Positions 26,500 to 45,226 are shown, numbered from the stretch's first letter. The stretch: 64,000 nt of DNA from Artemisia argyi (GCA_030686995.1 CM060709.1:307105857-307169856), one strand, 5' to 3'. Program-made: numbers and translations. The notes: generated by a model from the letters alone, not told the origin.

Positions 26500-26735
26500 G
26501 TCCGGATCAATATCATTAAGTCTGGAACGTACTAAATTCATCTAAAGGGGGGCATCATAGTTGTAACTTGTGGCAATAAACGGACCACCTGCAGTCCTAC
26601 CAAAACTGGTTGCTCCATGTTACTATCAGAATTAAAGAAAAGAACACTTACCATATAGTAATTTATAAATGATCCACCCGTTCATCTGCTAGTTGGTAAG
26701 GAACCGCGCCTCCAAACTCAGTGGACCTACATTAA
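26500..26735 (-). pseudogene. beta-galactosidase (GH35) gene relic
   Basis: Plant GH35 beta-galactosidases act in the cell wall. Three conserved pieces occur in the right order on the minus strand: TEFGGAVPYQ near 26715-26686, then GGSFINYYM ending at a GTAAGT donor near 26654, then after an AG a sequence close to YHGGTNFGRT followed by AGGPFIATSYNYDAPLDEF (near 26632-26540). They match the family's TEFGGxVPYRP, GGSFxNYYMYHGGTNFGRT and GGPFIxTSYDYDAPLDEYG. Breaks are visible: a frame change between the first two pieces, one extra C in a C6 run at about 26548-26553, and loss of the segment after VPYQ. Nothing else of the roughly 800-aa protein is seen nearby, so this is a short relic. The family match is from memory. 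Confidence 0.7.
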
Positions 26736-27766
26736 TATTATTGTAGTGAAAGATTAGTTAAAAGTAAATTAGTATATTTCCATCTTATCCACGCTTCTTT
26801 CCACATTTTCGGTTTTAAAATATTTATCGGGAATGAAGTAATCACAGTAAAATATTTATTGGAAGATGCATAAGTGGCTTGTTAACTCTCTGCAAGCTGT
26901 GTCTTCGATGGTGTATCAGAAGCCGGTAGTGCAGAGGATCCTCTAATCCATAAGATTGGTGATAAAGTGCAATATTTGTTTAAGAGAGTGTTTGGATTTA
27001 GTTTTGGGATTATTAGCAATGATAATTATTTTAAATGCCTGCATAAACGTATTCTCCTTCCGATTATCTCACATTTTGATGCAAACTTTATCAATGAGCA
27101 TTACCTAGCTACTTATAACCCAATTTCAGAGATTTTTACTCCCATGTCACAAGAGACTTATCCTTTGTTCACGATAATGATTTTTATGGGTGCTTTTACG
27201 CATTCATTTATTGAATAATCAAATTTGATTATAACAACTTCAAACACAAAAGCACATCTAGACAGTATCTCTTACAATCCTCTGTTACAGCTGCATATCT
27301 TATTCTGATCAATTAAATTGCATAATCACTTCCCAAATACATAATTATCAAGCTTATTACTATTTATTTCTCTCTTTACAATATGTAAATATCAATCTCT
27401 TCATTCATTTTGGGAAAACTTCCAAGTATAGTGGTGTGGTAATTAGTTAGTAGTGTGGTAATTAGTCAAGGGATATGATCAACACCACACCCCCATGTGT
27501 TTATGGATTCAGTTAACGGTAAAAGACTAAAAGCAAGCCTAATTTCAGATTTCATTACATGTAATGTGAATAGCCCTCAAAATATTCACACACCAGCAGT
27601 GTGCACCTTATGGGTCCAGTTAGTGACCCGGCATTCTATATGCGATGAGACCTTATTAATCATGTAAAATATCTAAAACACTTCCACTTAAGAAGCTCTA
27701 GTATAAATAACGAAAGAGGAAGAAAAAGAATGAAACTCATTGAATAAAGATTTACCTTAGCGGCCT

Positions 27767-27835
27767 CAAAAGTGATTTCTCCTTGTTGCAACATTTTCTT
27801 TTCAGTTGCAATAATCAGTTTCTAATGTATGTGTC
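27767..27835 (-). pseudogene. exon-like fragment of unknown family
   Basis: Between an AG acceptor and a GTAAAT donor the minus strand reads KLIIATEKKMLQQGEITFE. It looks coding and is properly bordered. It may belong with the fragments at 25.6-26.2 kb or 28.8-29.0 kb, but I see no joining evidence and cannot name a family. Confidence 0.25.
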
Positions 27836-27931
27836 ATGTTGTAATCTACTAATGCTTATAAAGAGTTTTTAAAAAATAGATACCAACCACTTCGAAGTAG
27901 ATGATCAAACAGTATAGCAAAATAATTTATG

Positions 27932-28280
27932 GGGTGTTTGGAAGTTCTTGTTAAAGCTGCTTATGCATTCTGACATAATCTAATAAGCATCCTAAAAAAG
28001 TTAAGGGACTGTGCGGGATTGCTTATCCAAACTTTATCAGCTTTGCTTTGTGATATGATTTTCTAAACAGTTTATTTCACTCGCAAATAATATATATGCA
28101 GAAAAAGATAATCATCAGCTTATATAACCCAAAAGGTAAGCTCATATATTTCGATCTACCAAAAGTACCACTATTAAGTTCAAAGTAAGCAATCCTACAC
28201 TGCTAACCGTAATAAGCTTACTTCAGCTTAAAATACGCCGTTAAGCATAAGCACCTTTCTTCGTCCAAAAACTCAAAAGT
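27932..28280. repeat. decayed foldback MITE
   Basis: Left GGGGTGTTTGGAAG with AAGCTGCTTATGC is mirrored by GCATAAGCACC and CGTCCAAAAACTC on the right. The arms are imperfect and the target duplication is lost. Confidence 0.35.
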
Positions 28281-28839
28281 AGGTTTTAAAAAAACAATAA
28301 GCATAAGATATCTAAAGGGGTGTTTGGGATTGCTTCTTTAACTACTTATTATACTATTAAATTAAGGCTTCCAAATAAAATTGAACATCATAGTCAACCC
28401 TAAACCATGGAAGTCCCTAAATCTAATAATGGTAACTTGACGCAAATTACTAACAAATAATCATATGGATACCGTGTCTGTCATGCACTTTCTTGACTCC
28501 AATCATCAATGGTGATTGCTTTAATATAAAATTGTGAAACTTTATCACGCCGTTTTGACACATACTTAATTCATCCTTAATCACCCATCGTGCCTACTGC
28601 CTACTTAATCACTCATTATGGAGATAAGTTATCTATTTTCATCACAACTTGTGCCACATTTCTCATAAATGACCTTTCACAAGACTATCTAAAGCAAAGC
28701 CACATTCATAAACTGACTAAAGCCTTAGCTACGGTTTCAAGTCATCAAGGACAATCCTATTTTCAGCTACTCAATCCCGGATCTCCTAGGTATATCTACC
28801 CCACGTTAACAAACCGCCACTAAATTTGACTCTTGTAAA

Positions 28840-29038
28840 GTAACCATAAATAGTGAGCATATCTGATGAGCAACTTACCTCTGTATCCTGATATAACTTG
28901 AGGTATGCCATAATCTCTTACTTCTGTAGAATCAGCTTCTAGAATAATTACCGGCTCACATGCTGTCCAAGAATAAAGAAACGTCCCGTTAATAAAACAA
29001 TCAGGTCCCCCTCTTGTTTCTTGGTTTAAGTGGAGCAT
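28840..29038 (-). pseudogene. exon-like minus-strand fragment of unknown family
   Basis: A frame from an ATG at 29038 contains GGPDCFINGTFLYSWTACEP and DYGIPQVISGYRG before a GTAAGT donor near 28879. It has the composition of a real exon. I do not recognise it, and no downstream exon joins convincingly. Confidence 0.3.
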
Positions 29039-29386
29039 TGCTTTAAAGGATTTATATAAATAAAAGCATTATTCTACGACATTATTAAGGTTAGCAAAAT
29101 GTTCATAGATAAGCTTAAGAACTCAACTCATTTCAATACTTTGGTATAATTGTTCTGGAGAAAAATGAATGAAAAGGGTAGCAAGTGACAACACCCCCAA
29201 ACATGGCTGATTAAAGTGTTAAACCCACATCTATGTAAATCTCAAAGAGAGTAACTTAGAAAGGATAAATGGGTCGATGTGGGTTGCGTTTTATCCACGA
29301 GTCATATATATATCTAAAAAGTGAACAGGCAAAAATGGGTCGAAGGACACCTGAACCATTATATTAAAAGTTTTTGATTTTTACTA

Positions 29387-29582
29387 CTCCCTCCGTCCCA
29401 CAATAAGTGTCCACTTACATCATGCACAAAGTTTTAGGAAATTCCACTAACTACACTCTCCACCAATCAAATATAATTTTTACCCACTAAAGTCTCATCT
29501 CATTGGTTGAAATAGAATCTGGACACTTAATTTGGGACAATTCAAGATTCCATTGTGGACACTTAAAATGGGACGGAGGTAG
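29387..29582. mobile_element. Stowaway (Tc1/mariner-type) MITE
   Basis: A 196-bp element begins CTCCCTCCGTCCCACAATAA and ends GGGACGGAGGTAG, flanked by TA on both sides. These are classic Stowaway ends and target duplication. The subterminal TGTCCACTT is mirrored by GTGGACACTTA. Confidence 0.92.
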
Positions 29583-29599
29583 TATAAGTTTAACCAATA

Positions 29600-30900
29600 A
29601 GAATTAACATATTCATTAGCTACAGAAAATGGCACAAAAAAATGTTTACGAATCAATCCAACATGGCCCATTGAATAACCACGTGATCATGACCCATTTT
29701 GACCTATTGCCTGACCAGCCTAACTTACTCATCATGTCCCCTCTGATAATTTGAATGCAAAATAAAGAATCACATATTTTTTAATTCAATATAATTCAAA
29801 GTAGAGAAAAAAGTACGTCAAACTTCATACCAGAGAGTGCAAGCCTTATGTACCCAAAGTGGACATTGGTTTAAATTCCAAGTTCCAGCCTATGCCTAGC
29901 AGCCTTGCCAACGCAAGCTCCAAGCTACTGTGATAAATGTTAAGAAGTGTAGAAATAAAAGTTCCAAGGTAATTCTTAACAAATTTTGATTGTTCACATA
30001 ACATAAACACCTGCCCAAATCAGTTTAATCAAAATTAAGCACAATATCCAATAAATAAACACGAATTAACATAAATTACAATACTTTTTCATGTAATTAA
30101 GCAAAAATTTACGAAATTTGTTCACATTTAATTAAAAAACGTACATCAATTGCAAACATAATCAAGAAAATACACATTAAAAACCACACCTCTCCTCCTT
30201 CGCCGCCAAACTGAACACCACTTTTCCGTGTTAACAGGAAATTGTAGCAAAAGTTATCACGGAAAATAAGCCATACCACACCAACTAAAGCAAAATAACA
30301 CAAACCCATAACATAATTACCCAAAAACCAAAAACCCTAGATTGGTAGATAAATTTATAAGTAATAGATTAATATACCTTTGATCCATTAACCGAAAAAC
30401 ATACCTTTGATTAATAAGATTGAGCGATGTTGAATGAAAGTACTGTTTTGGTTGTTTCAGTTTTTGGTGTCGCCATTTTTTTAGTCGTCTTTTGTGTTTC
30501 TGTGTCGAATGATTTACAAAAGTGAGAATAACTTCGGTTTGTTTATTAAAATTTTAGTTTTCACTTTTCACCCTCTATGTTTTTGTAGATAACCCCGCTT
30601 TCTTTAAGTTTTATTTTATTAAATTTTTGACACATATAGTTTTATACCCAATCTCTTATATAATTTCTAAAAAAAACGTTTTTTTATAAATTTCAACTAA
30701 TTAAAGAAATACTTACCCTTTTTTTCTCTAAATATATATTTTTTAAAAATAACATTAATTCAATTATTACCAAATAAAGTATGATTTGATTTTTTTGAAA
30801 TGAAAAAGTCCCCACTAGGGGTTTTGTTTTATTAGGAAAAAGATACATCTATTAAAAAGCATGTTCTATGTGATCTCATATTTAAAAAATAATAAAAAAA
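29600..30900. other. intergenic DNA upstream of VHA-A copy 1
   Basis: No supported gene is seen. A minus-strand ATG near 30472 opens a short frame that stops after about 20 codons. It may be an untranslated leader of the decayed minus-strand gene pieces to the left. Confidence 0.35.
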
Positions 30901-30906
30901 TATCTT

Positions 30907-30915
30907 ACGTGGCAA
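30907..30915 (+). promoter_or_regulatory. ACGTGGCAA element upstream of VHA-A copy 1
   Basis: The ACGT-core motif ACGTGGCAA lies 197 nt before the ATG, preceded by an A/T run with AATATC. The same nine bases occur upstream of the second copy. ACGTGGC is the ABRE/G-box-like core bound by plant bZIP factors. Function is inferred from conservation between the two promoters. Confidence 0.45.
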
Positions 30916-31103
30916 CGTCTTATTGGTCATAGATATGGTCCACAGCTACAGTGTGTATCACAGGATCCCTGCCCTGACGATAATAACCAATTTTCCAGGA
31001 TGATATTCATATGTTGATGATCAGTTAGTTGATCACCACACACACTAAAAAGTTAAAACACACACACACATATCTCGTTCTCAATTTCAATAACAATTTC
31101 ATC

Positions 31104-37242
<6,139 letters not shown>

Positions 37243-38040
37243 AACCCCAAACACGTAATATAATTATTTGAAGATAAAATCAAGTGGCCATTTTCATTAC
37301 TCAAGAGTCGGAGTTGGTTTGGGGAAAGTTGCGTTGTTTCATAGTGCATCAAGGAAGGAAGGAAGAAGAAAGGAAATGAGAATGTTTAGTAGTTATCTTT
37401 GTTTATTATACAAAGGCCAAAGGGTCTTTATATCATTTGTATTACTTAGCTAAATTTATTTCTGCATCCTCAGGCATTTTGTGTCTTGAGAGTTGAAATT
37501 TGCAACATCAGTATATGTATGCTATCAGACGACTACTTTCTGATGATGGTAAAGCGGTCTATTCTTTACTTATCAGGATGAATTAATAATCAATGATATA
37601 AGGCGGGTCTGTGCATCAAGGGTGCTTGCATGGTCAATCTCCCCTGCGTGCGCCACAAGCACACACCTTTTTACATCTTGCATGTAGTTTTCAAAATAGT
37701 TAACCAATACAGTATGCGTTTCCCTCTACATTTTGGATGTAGGTAATCCTGAAATGGCATATTAGGTGAAAGTGAAACAGTTTTTGTTACCAATTAACTA
37801 CAGAGATATAGTATATGGTGTAGGTCATTGTTTTAAGACATGTTTTCATTAAAAAAATTTCTTGATCCAACTTGGTGAACATGCATCTGAATCTGAGATT
37901 GAATTGTTTGTTTGCATCTTTTTTTCTTATTTTTCTTCATCTGGGAAAGTTATAAAATATAGTGTTGCACAGAATAGACAAAAATAGTTGTCTAATAATA
38001 TCTTCAATCTTTTGGTAATCTATATATGCATTAACAAAAC
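37243..38040. other. 3' UTR of VHA-A copy 1 and flanking DNA
   Basis: The 3' UTR resembles that of copy 2 in patches, such as TTATTTGAAGAT, GCATTTTGTGTCTTGAGAG and a late ATGAAT(A)AATAAT region, showing that the duplication included the 3' end. Similarity fades near 37610. Confidence 0.6.
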
Positions 38041-39397
38041 TAGACGAGTACCCGTGCAGAGCGGCAAAACTTGATAGCGGCAAATAATTATACTTGAGAT
38101 ATTTTGGTTAAGTGTTTTGGGTAGTGTTTATGCATACAATGTAAAATAATAATGTAAAAATGTAATTGAACTTTTTTAATATAGGATAGTTGAACTGAAA
38201 ATGAAGCATGACAACAATTAGTTGAAACATTTATTGTTTTCTTTAAAAAAAATAAAAAAATTCTAGTTTTTTCTACAAATGATGTGTTATATATATAGTT
38301 GAAATGATAAATATATATAGTATGAATTAAACGTGATTGATAAACTTTTTAACGATTGCCATAAGGCAACATATTAAAAAACAAGTTAAACAATTTTTTG
38401 TGAGAAAATAATAATAAAAGGGTATTTTAGGTATGACTTATGATCAAATGATGTAACACTCCCAAATTTAAGTTTGTCGCAGCGGAAAAATAATTTAGGT
38501 GTTACGGGGAGGATCGAAGTTTTAATCTCATAAAATGGCTTAAAAGAAGCGTTTTGAAAGTTATTTGTCATTCAAACAATATTTTTGATAAAATATGAAC
38601 CATTTGATTTAAAATCTTTTTAAAAGATGTAAAAGCTTGAAAGAATGACATATTTGATTTTTACACCATTTTAATTTATCAGAGTAATAAATGCCCACTC
38701 CGTGTCTTGTCCTGCTCCGTTAAATTACCTGAGATACACATGCTTAAAAGTGTCAACACAAAGGTTGGTGAGTTCATAGAGTTTTATGGAAAACCCTTTA
38801 TTTTGATAGATTTCAGGAATATTTGGTATTGATAAAATACAAACAGTAATGAAACAAGTATTGAGTATATTGACTATAATCACAAATAATTCATATAAGT
38901 ATTCAATCACATTCAAATAAGGAATCAGTAATCCTAACATGAGCTGGAAACTCATGATGCTAATTTAATTAGATATACAATTCAAGTATGGTCAAATTCC
39001 TATACAGCTGTATCTAAATATATGTTGAAAACATACATTTCCTTTATAGATATTGCCCCAAGCCTCATGACACACAAGCTTAACCAAAAGAGGTGTTTTA
39101 TCAAATCAATGATAAATTTTGCCCTCTAATAATAGGTGATTTGCCAATTCCTATTTGTCTACGAATATAGTTTATCACGACTAATACGACTAACCATGTG
39201 CAAATGGCATTTCGTCAAGTATTAGTGGGACAGGAGGTCAGTCCTTAACAGGTTTCGAATTTGTTCACTATATTCGCGCCCACTTAACAGTGATTAATTG
39301 CTCATGATTGAGGGACTTTATGGCGATAAGGTAACTTAGGCAATATCAAGGTAATAATGGGATCATTCAGAATAACATCATGTAATCAAGTATCATA

Positions 39398-39655
39398 CCA
39401 CAGTAATCAGTTTGGGAATATTATCGTTTGAGTATCAGTAATTCAGTTTAAGTATTTCGTCAGTAACACATGTATATCACATACCACAATAATCGAATTG
39501 GAAACATTATCATATGAGTATCAGTATTTCAGTCAAATAATTCATCAGTAAAATATATATATCACATACCACAATAATCAAATTGGAAGCATTATCATAT
39601 GAGTATCAGTATTTCAATTAAGTATTTCGTCAAGTATTGTATATATCACACATTA
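39398..39655. repeat. tandem repeat, three units of about 90 bp
   Basis: The units share ACCACAATAATC, GGAA(A/G)CATTATCATATGAGT, TCAGTATTTCA and ATATATCACA in the same order. Copies 2 and 3 are closest and copy 1 is more diverged. Confidence 0.75.
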
Positions 39656-40269
39656 AATTATAAACCATATCAGATAATTATTAATAAGGAAATTGATTTG
39701 AATCATGTAATTTATTCATATACTTATCAAATTATCAAAGTATATGTAAGCATGTATCTCCCCCAATGAGTTAAAAACAAGTATTGGAAATGGGGCTATG
39801 ACTCACCTGGATTGATACGGGAATGATGAAAAGTAAAGTAGGATGAGATTTATGTTGGTGGTTATTCGCCCAGATCAGGGTAGAGATAATCAAAGACCTA
39901 GCTACGTACCAATTAAGGTTACCGGATATCACTTGGAATCGTGTTATCACTTTCCAAAGTAAACTATTCGACCCTAATGCCTGGGTATCACGAATATCTA
40001 CTTGGGATAAGACCAAATGTTGTTAGTGATTTTGGCACAAATCAATAACCCTTCGTGTTTAAGTGTTGTGTGTTTTCTGTGTCCCCGTCATGCATAATAA
40101 GATTTCCTATTTATAGGAAGATACTCATGGCTAGTCAAATGGAATTATGAGAATTAATCGGCCCATTAATCTCCACATAATTATCCCCATTATAGCCTAA
40201 AATAGTGGTTACTTGACCAGTTAAACGAGGTCATAAGTGTAGATGTAACTGCCATTTGAATAGGTCAAA

Positions 40270-40435
40270 TCAGTTACATAACCTTCAGCAGAATCCACTT
40301 ATCACTAGCAGCAGATTGTCTGCTCAGCAGCAGAGTCATACTACTAGCAGCAGAATTGCTATCAGCAGGATCCTGACGATAGCAGCAGGATCCACTATCA
40401 GTGGAAACCAATACTAGCAGCAGAATCCTACACAA
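40270..40435. repeat. AGCAGCAGAATCC short degenerate repeat cluster
   Basis: Repeated CTAGCAGCAGAATCC and ATCAGCAGGATCC units occur about seven times in 165 bp, at irregular spacing, inside the LTR-like block. Non-coding. Confidence 0.7.
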
Positions 40436-40765
40436 CCACTATTGAGTCAGGGTGTTCAGGGACCTGATGGGTGTACACTCCGTACCTCCAAGCCCATTAC
40501 CAGGTGTGAACAAATCCCACAAGTGCACTAAATTTTCCAACAATTTATGGGAACGATTTTGGAAATGTCTTTGATACGGAACCTGATAAATAAATTTATC
40601 TGAAAATATAACCAAATACTATTTGGTAAATACGAACGAATAACGAATAATATTTATTCGTTATGACGAATAGATGATGTGCAGTGTAATTCTTTTGTCA
40701 TGCATGATATGCTAAAATACTTTATTTAAATTATCCATCAAAGTTTTACCTTTTTAAACTTGGGA

Positions 40766-40935
40766 AGAGATCTAGTGAGAAGAGAAAATATAATAAGAAG
40801 AATGAGAAATATTTTTAGCCACACATTTCAATTGAATAAGGAGAAATTTATGGGAGTTGCATCTTTTATTGTTCATGCATCTGAAATGTGCGGTTGTGGT
40901 TACTTCTCATTATTCTCATTTTACTTTTATTTCTT
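40766..40935. repeat. foldback MITE (GAGAAATA-ACACATTTC family), short copy
   Basis: Left AGAATGAGAAATA with AGCCACACATTTC is mirrored by GAAATGTGCGG and TTCTCATTATTCTCA on the right. It is a shorter relative of the elements at 43178 and 54137. Confidence 0.5.
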
Positions 40936-40975
40936 ATTTGATCCTTACTCTTTTAAACTTAAGTGAAAATATTAA

Positions 40976-43175
40976 CTTTTGAAATATCGTTATATATATT
41001 ATTAACGTAAAAATAAATAATATATAAATAAAACGTAATAAAATGCATATGACGTGATGGTCGACGTAAAATAGAAAATAAAATAAGAATGTCAAATAGA
41101 TTATGTTTAGTACTTGTCCTTTTCCAATTTTTACACTTTTTATATACTAACGGCATTAGCGTTACACCGTTAGTCCTTTTCGTATCTAATTTACAATTAT
41201 AGTCCACTACTTGTCCAAAATTACAATCTAAGCTTGGAACATTATATAATATCAATTTTTATCCTAAACTTTCTGTTTTTACAGTTTTAGTCCAAGTTTT
41301 CAATGTTTGGCAGTTTTAGTCCTTTTAGGTGTCGTCGCGTTACATTTTTAGTCCAAAATCACAAAAATGATTATAAAAATTTTATAAAAATTTTCGTAGC
41401 TTATTTTATTAATTCCAAGCTTATTTGATTAAAAGCTTATTTTTCTAGCTTATGGGCCTTAACGAGCCAAATACAAAAGCCCGTTAAGATTTTTGGAGGC
41501 GAGGGCATGAAAAATGTTTTGGGCTTGGCTTTGGGCTATTTTTATGATTCCAAAAATATTTCATATGGGCCCAGTGGGCTTATATTTCATTACTTCTTGT
41601 TGGGCCTTGAATTAGCCCACTCGACAATAATTAGTTTTATTAACTAATTTTTGAATTTGAAAACCTTATGTTTGCCGATTCAAAATGGATTGATTTGGGT
41701 GTCGAAACATGAGTATTTTTGCAAGTTGTGTAAACGAAATTAATAGTTTTCTAGGTGGTCTATTAGGTCGAGCAAAAATATGACACTCTCGTTAAGTGAA
41801 ATTTAATGATATACGAGTGGTTTGTAACATGTTTGCATCGTTTATATATTTGAAAATCTTAAAAATATTACTAAGTGTTTAGGTGGTTTTTGTACGTGTG
41901 AAATATGGTTCAAAATAGGTTTGTGAATGCATGTCGAGTAAAAACTATCGTGAAATACTTGTGCTACGTGACTCCTAGGCCTTCCAAGATAGAGGCTAGT
42001 CACGTTTAGTGTTCTACATGACAATATATACGTATAAATGATATGCAAATTGATATACGATAGTACAACTATATATATGATGCATGAAATTATTTTTAAC
42101 GTGTAGAATGAATAGAATTGAGTTTGAAATAACTTACAGCACCTCTAGGGTGGTGAAGAAACGAATAGGAACGAAGGAAACACAAGAAACTAATAAATTC
42201 GACTATAACTCAAAGATATATTCGAATGTATTCAACCCGTTTCCTTTTCTCTTGCTTCCAAACGTATGCTAACTTCTTCCTAGACTCTTAGAAGTGAGTT
42301 TTTATGAAGAAAGAATGTTGTGAAAGTGTTTGAGAATGAGGAGAAGCAAGTGCATGCATGGAACGTATATATGTATCATTTGAATGAATCGTATGGTTCG
42401 AATTCACTCAAGGAAACACATGAACTATTCCTTGTCAGTAACTTGGACTCCTAGTATGAGATATATTGTTATAATATGGAATGTGAGAGCTAGATTTGAG
42501 GTAAATGTTTGGTGATTCATATATACATGTCAACAACCAATTTAATCTATACACGATTTGTGAAATCGTGTATAACTTGAATGTAACTGATCATTTTTGA
42601 CATTTGTACATGAAATCATCTTAAGATTATTATTTGGAACTCGTAGGAACAAACGGGAATCAAAACGGTTAAGATTTGAATAATATATGAATCGATTGAT
42701 TTGATTTTGGTTCGATTACTTTGCCACTTAAAAATGTATCAAACGTCGTCCAATGAACTTGGGATTTGACACACTAATATTTGGCTAGGTGGTGAACGAG
42801 ATGGTGCAAAAATATATAGGTGTCGTGTGTACGAATTGAGAATAAACGAGGCGTTTTGGAGCTAGATTAGTCGACTTATATGAAATGTTAAAAGGGAAAA
42901 TGGGTTTTGTTTTGGGCCGGTTGGGCTTAGGAAAGAACAAGGCCCGTTTGGTTTTGTGATTAATGTTATTAATTAAGATTAGTGATTTATTAAGATTTTG
43001 TTAATCGTGTCGAGAACTTGTTTTGTCGTTTGACGAATTTTGCAATATCGTAATCGTGACCATTTTAATATACAAAGAAAATTTTAAATTTCCCCGTCAA
43101 AATGGTGATTACAATAATGACAGAGATTATTTATTTAATTAACCGAAGTTAATTATACGAATTTTTGCGAGGTTT
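40976..43175. other. non-coding repeat-derived DNA between the two VHA-A copies
   Basis: No gene is recognised. The text TTTTAGTCCAAG and TTTAGTCCTTTT at 41280-41350, and a GGGCTTATTTTGGGC-rich part near 41450-41620, look like decayed retroelement sequence. Only short frames without motifs are open. Confidence 0.4.
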
Positions 43176-43177
43176 TA

Positions 43178-43512
43178 CAAATGAGAAGAAATCTTTAAAA
43201 TGGGAATGATGAGAAATAACTATAATCACATTATAGATGCATCGACTTGAATTAGATATATCCTCAATCTTTTAGATGCACCATAATATATTCTCTAGCT
43301 AAAAATTAGATGCATATACATATATTAGATGCATTTTAGCAATTTAGCTAAATCTTATGTGGGTCAAATTTGTTGCAAGTACTAATTTGCATCGTTTTCA
43401 CTTCAAAATAACTTTCGAAACTAATTAGCATGCATCCATATGATTAGAGAAGCATCTAATTCAAGTCGATGTATCTCGAATATATGATTATAGTTATTTC
43501 TCATCTTTCTCA
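43178..43512. mobile_element. foldback MITE (GCATCGACTTGAATTAGAT family)
   Basis: The left arm ATGAGAAATAACTATAATCA followed by GATGCATCGACTTGAATTAG is mirrored by ATCTAATTCAAGTCGATG and TGATTATAGTTATTTCTCAT on the right. The arms are about 75 nt. A second full copy lies at 54137-54425 in the reticulon gene intron. Superfamily unassigned. Confidence 0.75.
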
Positions 43513-43626
43513 TTATACGTTTTTTTTTTCACTGAATCCCTACTTTTGGGTATGACATATTGCTTATGTTTATAAGTTTTTAAAGTTTTAATAAAAAAAT
43601 TATTCACTTTTTATATGTAGTGTAAC

Positions 43627-43651
43627 TTTTTTTTTTTTTTTTTTTTTTTTT
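43627..43651. repeat. poly(T) tract
   Basis: A 25-nt run of T. Confidence 0.85.
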
Positions 43652-44614
43652 AAATTGATAAAAATGTAGAGATTGACTAATATAAAAGGTCGACCTTTTA
43701 AAAGTAGTAGCTATTAATACTGATAGAGAAACCGTGTGACAGGGTGTGTTTGTTTTTAAAAAAAAAGTCTTACTAGCCCTCTTACTCCCTCTTAATCTTA
43801 CCAGTTAGAGGTGGACAGACGTTTTGGTTGTTTGTTTTTTCTTTTGAGTCAGACCCAGTTAGACATATAACATCTTACTCAGTAACAGGTGAGGGACTTG
43901 TCTTACTGCCTCTTACTCAATAATTGAGATTGAAGACTCGTGTTAATATAATATATTTGATGGTTTATTAACTATGTTATATTTATGATAAAAAGTGTTA
44001 TTTCATATTTACACAAGTTACTTAAATAAATTGCAGAAACGAGCACTTAAAATCATTCGGACAATTATACAAAAACAAACAACATTATTACGTTTAGATT
44101 TAGACGTTCTACCCACCTCTTACTAGTAAGATGTGGTAGTCAGATTCAGACCTAAAACATCTAAATGAAACAAACACACCCTTAAATTTGTTTTGAAATG
44201 AAAAGTAAAATAGTAAAATTTGTCATTTAAGTTTAAAAGGTGTTATAGGCAATCAATATTACTCAAATCTTAATCATTTTAAGTTTAAAGAATCCATTGG
44301 CATACATTATTATTAGTAGAGAAGAGATAACAGTAGTAAGTGACGTTGTTTAAGTAAGCAAATTAATACGGAGTAACTGGTGAATTATATACATTACATG
44401 AAGTGCAATGTCACATCGACTTTCTCTCTTCTAGTAACCACAAACCATATCAACGTCACCTCTTTCTCTCTCGTATACCAAACCAAGACCAAACACTCGT
44501 AATAAGGGACCACACCGACAACAAAAAATATACCCCACAAAATTAAATATGTATACAAAAAAGACACACACACCAAACAATTTATTTGGTCCACAATCGA
44601 ACCAACACAATACA

Positions 44615-44964
44615 AATAAGACTAAACGTAATAAGACCAAACCATTCGGTTGGTCCCCCCCCCCCCCCCCCCCCTCTATCTCAACCAAACCCAACGTGTC
44701 CCCCTTCCTCAAAATCAAATGTTTTGGTCTACTTGTGGACTGAATGAAATGGTTTAGTTTGTGTGTGTGTTTTTTGTTTTTATTTAATCTAGCGGGGGTG
44801 TTTTTCGTTGTGAGTGTGATCCTTTTACTACGAGTGTTTGGAATATAAAGAGAACATGGAAGAGAGAAGAGAGAGGGAGGGGAGAGGGGGGAGGTAGCAA
44901 TGGAGACTGAACAAAATAGATAGACTAACGGAATGGTTTGGTCCCTATTACGTTCGGTCTTATT
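44615..44964. mobile_element. foldback element with about 40-bp inverted ends
   Basis: AATAAGACTAAACGTAATAA at the left matches the complement of the right end (AATAAGACCGAACGTAATAG), and the match continues through GACCAAACCATTC. A C-run of about 19 nt lies at 44656-44674, just inside the left arm. The 199-codon minus-strand frame here is a by-product of this element. It lies some 500 nt upstream of VHA-A copy 2. Confidence 0.6.
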
Positions 44965-45210
44965 AGTTGTAGTTTGTAACATTATTCTTTTGGTAGACCA
45001 ACATTCAGAGTGTTGCCGAAGCACATCCATAACCCATCATAGTTTGTGTTCTTTTCAATAAATCCATGAATAAACCATCTTTTGTCTTTAAAGAAAAATA
45101 CAAATCTCTCTACATTATTCCTTTTTAGAAAAAAAAGAAAAACACAACCAAAAAATCCAATCCCAAAAAAATAAATAGTCAAAAATAAAAAAACTAGACC
45201 CCTTCTGAGA

Positions 45211-45226
45211 TATAAAAACGTGGCAA
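45211..45226 (+). promoter_or_regulatory. TATA-like box and ACGTGGCAA element of VHA-A copy 2
   Basis: TATAAAAA at 45211-45218 overlaps ACGTGGCAA at 45218-45226, 241 nt before the ATG. The ACGTGGCAA is shared with copy 1. A transcription start 25-35 nt downstream would give a leader of about 215 nt. Inferred from sequence only. Confidence 0.45.

Larger units (their letters stand above)
38452..40600. repeat. LTR-like repetitive block
   Basis: It starts TGTAACACTCCCAAATTTAAG, a beginning I associate with plant LTR-type repeats (TG start, AACACTCC, TTTGTCGCAGCGG). It has no coding frames. It contains a three-fold tandem repeat (39398-39655) and an AGCAGCAGAATCC repeat cluster (40270-40435). The right boundary and target duplication were not found, so a solo LTR is only one possibility. 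Confidence 0.4.

Noticed and set aside
40270..40435. Regular-looking AGCAGCAGAATCC repeats resembling a CRISPR array
   Set aside because: Units are irregular and degenerate, there are no spacers of even length, and the context is plant nuclear repeat DNA.
44656..44674. C-run considered as a telomere-like or G-quadruplex signal
   Set aside because: It is a pure mononucleotide run inside a foldback element, without telomeric repeat units.
44431..45030. 199-codon minus-strand open frame, the longest uninterrupted frame in the window
   Set aside because: It runs through the inverted ends and poly-C run of a foldback element and reads as low-complexity sequence with no family motifs.
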